Source of the DNA: an uncultured Bacteroidales bacterium
GTDB taxonomy: Bacteria > Bacteroidota > Bacteroidia > Bacteroidales > FEN-979
Length of the DNA: 64,000 nt
Reading direction: 5' to 3'
Assembly: GCA_903929315.1 (NCBI GenBank)
Contig: CAIYUC010000211.1
Location: 1 to 64,000, forward strand
The position numbers were made by a program, and so were the translations under genes. Shown piece after piece: positions 57,223-64,000 of this stretch. The notes under the pieces are model-generated. The model worked only from the letters and a program-made list of their open reading frames with translations. It ran no database searches and was not told the origin of the DNA. How positions within the stretch are numbered: position 1 is the first letter of the stretch; every line of letters begins with the position of its first letter.

Positions 57223-58281
57223 ATGACCCTGAATGAAAGGATAGATTCATTTGTAGGGCTCGGAGAACTTTTCCGGAATTTCCCCGGCGAAACGGATGAT
57301 CCGCAATTGGAAATAATCCGGGCTGCAGCAAAACAAGCGCAGATTGAAAATCCCTGGTTTTTACAAGAGAATATTTGTCATGCTCTTTTATCACTTGCCG
57401 AAAGGTTAACTCATGAAAAGCTCGAGAAATGGCTTAAACCTTATATGAGAAAGATCGCTGACAATGATCAACCGCAAACTATAGCCATAGTAATGGCGGG
57501 AAATATCCCCCTTGTAGGTTTTCATGATTTTCTCTCTGTATTGATAACAGGACACCGGTTGATCGCTAAATTATCTTCGCAGGATGCTGTATTGCTTCCG
57601 GCTATTATTGAGGTTTTAATTGCCAATCATCCGGAATGGAAGGATTATACCAGTATTACCAGACAACCGTTATCTTCCTTTGATGCAATCATTGCCACCG
57701 GAAATAATAATTCCTCCAGGTACTTTGAGTATTATTTCGGAAAATATCCGAATATTATACGAAAAAACCGTAACAGCATAGCTATTATTACTGGTGAAGA
57801 GACAAATGAGGATCTCTATGCACTGGCAGATGATGTACTGCTCTATTTCGGATTGGGGTGCAGAAGTGTTTCAAAATTATATATTCCGGTTGGTTACGAT
57901 CTGAAACAGTTTATAAACAACCTTGGGAAATTCGAATATTACAGGTATCATCATAAATACAGGAACAATTATGATTATTTTAAATCCATTTATATCATAA
58001 ATAAGATCCCGTTTATTGATACGGGAGATATCATCCTGACAGAGAACAATTCAGTTTCATCACCAGTCTCTGTTATATTTTATGAATATTATGAAGATCT
58101 GAGAACTTTGTCAAAACAAATCGGGGACATGGACAGTCAATTACAAAACATTGTTTGTCATAAACGGATAAAAAGTCATTGGATTTTACCTGGTACGGCT
58201 CAACATCCTGAATTATGGGATTATGCAGATCGGATCGATACAATCGATTTTTTACTGAATCTTGGAAAGAAAGATGAATAA
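57223..58281 (+). CDS. LuxC-like acyl-CoA reductase
   Basis: 352 aa; IAIVMAGNIPLVGFHDFLSVLITGHRLIAKLSSQD, FDAIIATGNNNSSRYFEYYF, LYFGLGCRSVSKLYIP. Confidence 0.88.
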   Translation: MTLNERIDSFVGLGELFRNFPGETDDPQLEIIRAAAKQAQIENPWFLQENICHALLSLAERLTHEKLEKWLKPYMRKIADNDQPQTIAIVMAGNIPLVGFHDFLSVLITGHRLIAKLSSQDAVLLPAIIEVLIANHPEWKDYTSITRQPLSSFDAIIATGNNNSSRYFEYYFGKYPNIIRKNRNSIAIITGEETNEDLYALADDVLLYFGLGCRSVSKLYIPVGYDLKQFINNLGKFEYYRYHHKYRNNYDYFKSIYIINKIPFIDTGDIILTENNSVSSPVSVIFYEYYEDLRTLSKQIGDMDSQLQNIVCHKRIKSHWILPGTAQHPELWDYADRIDTIDFLLNLGKKDE

Positions 58282-58305
58282 ATGGCAAAATCAATAAATG
58301 ATTTT

Positions 58306-58336
58306 TTTGTGATCTAAAGAAAAATCTTTAATTTTG
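58306..58336 (+). promoter_or_regulatory. Bacteroidetes-type promoter for rpmE2 (TTTG / 19 nt / TAATTTTG)
   Basis: TTTG 58306-58309 and TAnnTTTG 58329-58336, 28 bp upstream of ATG. Confidence 0.65.
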
Positions 58337-58364
58337 CACACTTATTTGAAAAATCAGTCAAAAA

Positions 58365-58634
58365 ATGAAAAAAGATATTCACCCGAAAGATTACAGGCTG
58401 GTCGTTTTTAAGGATATGTCGAACGATTATGCATTCTTATCCAAGTCCACCATACAAACAAAAGAAACGATCCTTTGGGAAGATGGGTTGGAATACCCTT
58501 TGGTTAAACTTGAAATATCACATACCTCACATCCTTACTTTACAGGTAAAATGAAGCTTATCGATACTGCCGGCAGGGTTGACAAATTTAAAAGCAGGTA
58601 TCAGAAACACATCGATCAGAGAGCCAATAAATAG
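58365..58634 (+). CDS. rpmE2: 50S ribosomal protein L31 type B (no zinc-binding Cys)
   Basis: 89 aa; [29 protein letters not shown]...[30 protein letters not shown]. Confidence 0.95.
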   Translation: MKKDIHPKDYRLVVFKDMSNDYAFLSKSTIQTKETILWEDGLEYPLVKLEISHTSHPYFTGKMKLIDTAGRVDKFKSRYQKHIDQRANK

Positions 58635-58659
58635 CTGGAATGTTTTACAATCAGCATTG

Positions 58660-58695
58660 AAAGCCTCCTTTTACACAAAATGGAGGCTTTTTTTA
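58660..58695 (+). terminator. Rho-independent terminator after rpmE2
   Basis: AAAGCCTCC...GGAGGCTTTTTTT hairpin with T-tract. Confidence 0.9.
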
Positions 58696-58777
58696 TAAAA
58701 TTAAATAATAAATGTCTAATTTTGTCAGTTGACTATATGACAATTACCTGAGATACAACATAAAACTATCAGTACAA

Positions 58778-59968
58778 ATGAACTATATCTTATTCGACGA
58801 AAGTATTGTCAGAAATAACTTACTTCCGCTAACATTTACCAGACCGGTCGCGGATATCCGGATAGGGATCCTTACCATCCGCGAAAAGTGGGAAAAATAT
58901 CTGAAAGTGAAAACCTCTACTTTAACTGAAACGTATTTATCCCGTAAATACCCCATTATAAAGGAAAATAATAACATTCTTATCAATGGATCGGTTTGTC
59001 CTAACGAGGAGATCATCAACATCATTAAAAAGCTGAAGCCAAACCAGACGGTTGTTTCACGTGATGTTATCATTGCCCTGCACATTACGGCAGAAGAGCT
59101 TGATAATATCAGTGAAGCCACAAATGAAGGGATCGAAGAGATTAACGTGAAAAATATTCCATTAAAAGTAAATCAGCTATGGGACATTTTTTCCAAGAAT
59201 GAAGCTGCGATTTTGGAAGATTTTATTTTACTTACAAACAATAAAAAATCGCAGGAATTAAGCTCAAGTAACAAGGTGCTTGGACAGGAAAATATTTTTG
59301 TTGAGAAAGGAGCCGAAATCGAGTGCGCAGTATTGAATGGATCAACCGGACCGATCTTCATCGGCAAAAACGCGGAAATTATGGAAGGAAGCGTTATCCG
59401 GGGACCCTTTGCACTTTGCGATCATGCGCAGGTAAAAATGGCAGCAAAAATTTATGGTCCTACTACCATAGGACCTTACTGCAGAGTAGGAGGAGAGGTG
59501 AATAATTCGGTTTTCTTTGGATTCTCAAATAAAGCCCATGATGGATTTTTAGGACATTCTGTCATAGGAGAATGGTGCAATCTTGGTGCAGACACAAACA
59601 CATCCAACCTTAAAAATACATATGATTCAGTGCGGCTGTGGAGTTACAGTAAACAGACTTTTGTTGCGACAAACCTGCAGTTTTGCGGATTGATCATGGG
59701 AGATCACTCGATGTCCGGGATTAATACAATGTTTAATACCGGTACGGTTGTTGGTGTCAATGCAAATATATTTGGATCCGGTTTTCAGAGGAATTTCATT
59801 CCTTCATTCAGTTGGGGAGGTACCTCAGGTCATTCCAACTATAATCTGAACAAGGCCATGGAAGTTGCTGAACTCGTTTATAAAAGAAGGAACCGGGTCT
59901 TTGATGAAACGGAAAAAGAGTTGCTCTCCAATGTCTACCACCTTACGCTGAATAATAAGTGGTTTTAA
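58778..59968 (+). CDS. GlmU-like sugar nucleotidyltransferase/left-handed beta-helix protein
   Basis: 396 aa; NYILFDESIVRNNLLPLTFTRPVADIRIGILTIREKWE; hexapeptide-like C-terminus. Confidence 0.88.
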   Translation: MNYILFDESIVRNNLLPLTFTRPVADIRIGILTIREKWEKYLKVKTSTLTETYLSRKYPIIKENNNILINGSVCPNEEIINIIKKLKPNQTVVSRDVIIALHITAEELDNISEATNEGIEEINVKNIPLKVNQLWDIFSKNEAAILEDFILLTNNKKSQELSSSNKVLGQENIFVEKGAEIECAVLNGSTGPIFIGKNAEIMEGSVIRGPFALCDHAQVKMAAKIYGPTTIGPYCRVGGEVNNSVFFGFSNKAHDGFLGHSVIGEWCNLGADTNTSNLKNTYDSVRLWSYSKQTFVATNLQFCGLIMGDHSMSGINTMFNTGTVVGVNANIFGSGFQRNFIPSFSWGGTSGHSNYNLNKAMEVAELVYKRRNRVFDETEKELLSNVYHLTLNNKWF

Positions 59969-60084
59969 AATAATCTGACCTGAGTTTGTCATTATATTTT
60001 TTCCTGTAGAAAATTGGCATATATATTGCCATTGCTTTTCTTTTTTAAGCAATAAGTTGTAATTTAGAACCGATTTCTTTGCAA

Positions 60085-62541
60085 ATGGAAAATCCAATCC
60101 TATATTCACCACTATTATTTTCGGAAATCCTGGATGCTGAGACTGAATTCATCCCTTTATTATCCTCGGAAGACGAGGAAGTAATTAATTCGGAGGATGT
60201 CCCCGAAATTCTGCCAATACTTCCGCTACGGAATACTGTTTTATTTCCCGGAGTCGTCATTCCGATCACGGTCGGAAGAGACAAATCAATTAAATTAATT
60301 AAGGATTACTACAAAGGTGACAGGATTATCGGAGTGATTGCACAGAAAGATGCCTCTATTGAAGATCCGGAGTTTCATGACCTGCATACTGTCGGGACCG
60401 TCGCCTATATCATCAAGATCCTGCAAATGCCGGATGGCAGCAATACAGCTATCCTTCAGGGAAGAAGAAGATTTAAGGTAAATGAACCTCTACAAACAGA
60501 CCCTTACATCAAAGCAAAAGTTTCAGCTTATAATATCCCGGTCAATTCACCTGCTGATAAGAAAGAATTTAATGCACTGATCTCATCATTGAAAGACCTT
60601 GCAATTCAAATTGTCAATAAATCTCCCAATATACCATCGGAAGCAGCATTCGCGATTAAAAATATCGAAAGTCCTGATTTCCTGGTTCATTTCATCTCTT
60701 CAAATCTGGCCATTGAATTGATTGAAAAGCAGAAGATTCTGGAAATGACTGACCTCGCTGAAAGGGCCAACCTTGTTCTGACGCATCTTACCAGGGAAAT
60801 TCAGATGCTTGATTTAAAACAACAAATTCAAAGTAAAGTAAAAGTCGATCTCGATAAGCAACAACGGGATTTCCTTCTCAACCAGCAGCTGAAAACCATC
60901 CAGGAAGAGCTTGGGGGGACTCCAAATGCGCAGGAGGTGAATACGCTCAGGGAACAGGCGAAGAATAAAAAGTGGTCAAAAGAAGTGGAAGCTGTTTTTG
61001 AAAAAGAGATGAGCAAACTTCAAAGAATGCATCCGGCTGCCGCTGAATACTCAATCCAGGTAAATTATCTTGAAACGCTTGTCCAACTTCCATGGGATAC
61101 CTTTACAGAGGATAATCTCGACCTGAATCATACGCAGAAAATTTTAGATGAGGATCACTTCGGACTTGAAAAGGTTAAAGAAAGGATCATAGAATATCTG
61201 GCGGTTATCAAGCTTAAAAAGGATCTGAAATCACCCATTCTTTGCCTTGTCGGGCCTCCGGGTGTTGGAAAAACTTCTTTAGGACGGTCGATTGCAAGAG
61301 CTTTAGGGAGAAAATATATAAGGATGTCGCTCGGTGGGTTAAGAGACGAATCGGAATTGAGAGGGCACCGGAAGACCTATATTGGCGCAATGCCTGGCAG
61401 GATAATCCAGAATCTGAAGAAAGTGAAATCTTCAAATCCTGTTTTTGTGCTGGATGAGATCGATAAGGTAAGCGGGATGAACTTCAGTGGGGATCCGCAA
61501 GCAGCTTTGCTGGAGGTCTTGGACCCTGATCAAAACGTAGCGTTCTATGATAATTTTCTCGAGATCGAATACAACCTTTCAAGGATCATGTTCATCGCAA
61601 CTGCGAATACATTGAGTACTGTGCATCCTGCCTTACGTGACAGAATGGAGGTAATCGAACTTCCTGGTTATATAATCGAAGAAAAGATTGAAATCGCTAC
61701 CCGTCATCTGGTACCCAAACAAATGAAAGAACATGGCTTACGAAAAACCCAATTGATATTCAGCAGGGACCTGTTACAAAAAATCGTCGAAGACTATACA
61801 CGGGAATCAGGCGTCAGGACGTTGGAGAGAAATATTGCCAGGATCATCAGGAACAAAGCTAAATCCATTGTCACCAAAGAAAAATTTACAAGGAATCTCG
61901 GTACTGAGGATCTTAATAAAATCTTAGGTCGTCCTATTTTCCAGGTTGAAAAATCCATATCAAATGTGGTGGCCGGTGTTGTAACCGGTCTTGCCTGGAC
62001 CGCTACAGGAGGAGAAATTCTTTTCGTAGAAGTCAGCCTGAGTAAGGGGAAAGGTGAACTTACACTGACCGGTAATCTGGGAGATGTAATGAAAGAATCG
62101 GCTTCCATTGCACTGGCATATTTAAAATCACATGCTTTTCTCTTTGGGATCGATCCCAATGTCTTTGAAAAATGGAATGTACATATTCATGTACCTGAAG
62201 GTGCAACTCCAAAAGATGGGCCGTCAGCCGGGATTACCATGTTCACTGCGCTTGCTTCTGCTTTCACCCAGCGAAAAGTAAAGGAAAAGCTCGCCATGAC
62301 TGGCGAAATCACATTACGCGGGAAAGTGCTGCCGGTAGGGGGGATCCGGGAGAAAATCCTTGCTGCCAAACGAGCCAATATTACTGACATCATCCTGTCA
62401 GTTGAGAACCGGAAAGATATCGAAGAGATAAAACCTGATTATATCAAAGGTTTGAATTTCCACTACATTGAAGAGATGGCAGAAATCAATAACCTTGCAA
62501 TGCTAAATGAGAGGGTAGCAAATCCTATTTCTTTTAGTTAA
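60085..62541 (+). CDS. lon: ATP-dependent protease Lon
   Basis: [67 protein letters not shown]. Confidence 0.97.
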   Translation: MENPILYSPLLFSEILDAETEFIPLLSSEDEEVINSEDVPEILPILPLRNTVLFPGVVIPITVGRDKSIKLIKDYYKGDRIIGVIAQKDASIEDPEFHDLHTVGTVAYIIKILQMPDGSNTAILQGRRRFKVNEPLQTDPYIKAKVSAYNIPVNSPADKKEFNALISSLKDLAIQIVNKSPNIPSEAAFAIKNIESPDFLVHFISSNLAIELIEKQKILEMTDLAERANLVLTHLTREIQMLDLKQQIQSKVKVDLDKQQRDFLLNQQLKTIQEELGGTPNAQEVNTLREQAKNKKWSKEVEAVFEKEMSKLQRMHPAAAEYSIQVNYLETLVQLPWDTFTEDNLDLNHTQKILDEDHFGLEKVKERIIEYLAVIKLKKDLKSPILCLVGPPGVGKTSLGRSIARALGRKYIRMSLGGLRDESELRGHRKTYIGAMPGRIIQNLKKVKSSNPVFVLDEIDKVSGMNFSGDPQAALLEVLDPDQNVAFYDNFLEIEYNLSRIMFIATANTLSTVHPALRDRMEVIELPGYIIEEKIEIATRHLVPKQMKEHGLRKTQLIFSRDLLQKIVEDYTRESGVRTLERNIARIIRNKAKSIVTKEKFTRNLGTEDLNKILGRPIFQVEKSISNVVAGVVTGLAWTATGGEILFVEVSLSKGKGELTLTGNLGDVMKESASIALAYLKSHAFLFGIDPNVFEKWNVHIHVPEGATPKDGPSAGITMFTALASAFTQRKVKEKLAMTGEITLRGKVLPVGGIREKILAAKRANITDIILSVENRKDIEEIKPDYIKGLNFHYIEEMAEINNLAMLNERVANPISFS

Positions 62542-62565
62542 TTGCCGTTTGGATTATATCCCTAA

Positions 62566-64000
62566 TCATTTCGATTTTGCTTTTATTTTATGCACTATTG
62601 TCGTTGCTTCCTTTATAAGAATATTCTCATATGGATCGAAAACTGCAGTAATAGGGCGTTTGGTAAAGACAAACTCAAATACCTGAGGATTAAAGGTATT
62701 ATCCACCTTAATTAATGTATCGCTTTTATCTGAGAATCCAACCAGCATTTGTAAAGGCATCTGAAAAAAAGGTGCATTCGATTGAGTTTGTTCAACCATA
62801 TATTTAACTTTCCATTTATTTTTTCCTAAAGCGCTGATCTCAAAAGTATTTTTATATACAGGATGGTTTGAAGAATAGATCCATTCATGAAAGTACCATG
62901 AATAATCCTTTCTGCTGACCTGGTTCACCTTTGCGATAAAGTCCTTTGTCACAGCATTTTTAAATATAAAATTGGTATCCGTTATATATTCGTACAGAAC
63001 ACGGAAAAAAACAGAATCTCCTAAGAGGTACCTGAGCTGATGAAGAATGCAGGCTCCTTTATCATAGATAACCGAAGCAGTATAAAGCATATTCACCGGT
63101 GGGGTTTGGAAAACCCATCCGGGGTTATATACTGGAAATCCAGGGTTATTATTCAGGTAAACATTGGCCTGATTGTTCAAATGATCCTGATAAGCCGGAT
63201 AACCTGTTGTATGCTCAAGCCATAACGATTCGCAATAAGTGGCAAAGCTTTCGTTCAGCCAGATATCAGCCCAGGTCCCGCAGGTAACAAGATCACCAAA
63301 CCACTGATGCGAAAATTCATGGGCAATCAGACCTTCCCGCCATCCGTTCAGTTGAAGATTGATCATTGTCTGGTTTTCCATTCCACCCCATTGGAAAAGC
63401 CCGTTTAATGTTGCGAATCCGATTTTCTCAAAAGGATATTCGCCAAATTTCCGGGAATAGAAATCTGTCATAGGGATAATAATGGATTCAACAGAGAATG
63501 GATTTTCAGATTGCTTATAATAAAATCTCACCGGGATGCTATCCTTTGGATTTCCCGGTTTATGCCAGTATTTTATATCAATGTTGTAACCTTTTCCTGA
63601 AGTCAGGGTCATCAGGTAGGTTGCCATCGGATCATGGCTGATCCAATGGTAATATATGGTATCTCCGGTTATCACAGAATCAGCCAATATCCCGTTTGAT
63701 GCAAGCCTCACAGATCCAGGCACTTTAGCTGTCAATTCCCATTTTGCTTTATCGGAAGGTTTGTCCCAGCATGGAAAACATCTTCTTGCCCCTTCTGCCG
63801 GAAAGTCGAAGAAAACATAGCCACCACCGGAATAAAATGCATGATCGGCAGTATCCTTATGCCTGTAAAAAATCTTTACGTTGACAGTCTCACCCGGCAG
63901 ATAGGTCCGGTTTAAATAAACGTTCAGGGTGTCCCGGGCATGGGTGAAGGAAACCCCGGCCATTTCGACAGAATCAATTTGTAAAGAACTATTGACAGCA
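62566..64000 (-). CDS. M1 family metallopeptidase, N-terminus truncated by window edge
   Basis: LIAHEFSHQWFGDLVTCGTWADIWLNESFATY (HExxH-18-E); reading frame remains open to 64000. Confidence 0.92.
   Translation of the reverse strand, partial: AVNSSLQIDSVEMAGVSFTHARDTLNVYLNRTYLPGETVNVKIFYRHKDTADHAFYSGGGYVFFDFPAEGARRCFPCWDKPSDKAKWELTAKVPGSVRLASNGILADSVITGDTIYYHWISHDPMATYLMTLTSGKGYNIDIKYWHKPGNPKDSIPVRFYYKQSENPFSVESIIIPMTDFYSRKFGEYPFEKIGFATLNGLFQWGGMENQTMINLQLNGWREGLIAHEFSHQWFGDLVTCGTWADIWLNESFATYCESLWLEHTTGYPAYQDHLNNQANVYLNNNPGFPVYNPGWVFQTPPVNMLYTASVIYDKGACILHQLRYLLGDSVFFRVLYEYITDTNFIFKNAVTKDFIAKVNQVSRKDYSWYFHEWIYSSNHPVYKNTFEISALGKNKWKVKYMVEQTQSNAPFFQMPLQMLVGFSDKSDTLIKVDNTFNPQVFEFVFTKRPITAVFDPYENILIKEATTIVHKIKAKSK

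Noticed and set aside
61794-62159. 121-aa minus-strand ORF
   Set aside because: Antisense to lon

Overview
This is a 64 kb stretch of chromosome from a Bacteroidetes-like (probably Bacteroidales-type) genome. The call rests on TAnnTTTG -7 promoter elements, FISUMP and TANFOR-like surface proteins, and the serC-serA-DUF1015 neighbourhood. It is densely coding; I did not recognise any rRNA, tRNA, CRISPR array or prophage. Main blocks: (1) a minus-strand cluster of secreted or outer-membrane proteins (149-10582) with a FISUMP lipoprotein carrying exact-period 300-bp repeats, a Cys-rich exported protein, two paralogous TANFOR-like proteins and a beta-barrel protein; (2) an apparently complete IS4-family element with readable terminal inverted repeats and target duplication, inserted between a promoter and a hicAB toxin-antitoxin operon; (3) a LytS/LytTR-type two-component pair; (4) a glycogen / alpha-glucan cluster (debranching enzyme, GT4, GH57, and a GT3 glycogen synthase fused to a GT35 phosphorylase), in which the GH57 protein ends in a domain that reads like the C-terminal domain of the flagellar switch protein FliG; (5) FabG, VWA, M48 and Usp genes, then a TPR-adenylate cyclase next to a NarL-type regulator, a PAS kinase and an HD hydrolase; (6) an ABC transporter, RsmI-like, dehydratase, LMW-PTP and dnaA with an AT-rich upstream region; (7) prmC, yggS, LTA-synthase-like, DUF1015, serA, serC, LuxC-like acyl-CoA reductase, rpmE2, a GlmU-like protein, lon, and an edge-truncated M1 aminopeptidase. 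The strongest leads are the GH57-FliG_C-like fusion, the IS4 interruption of hicAB, the TANFOR/beta-barrel cluster and a ~207-bp imperfect palindrome at 56942-57148. All family calls are by eye; no searches were run.
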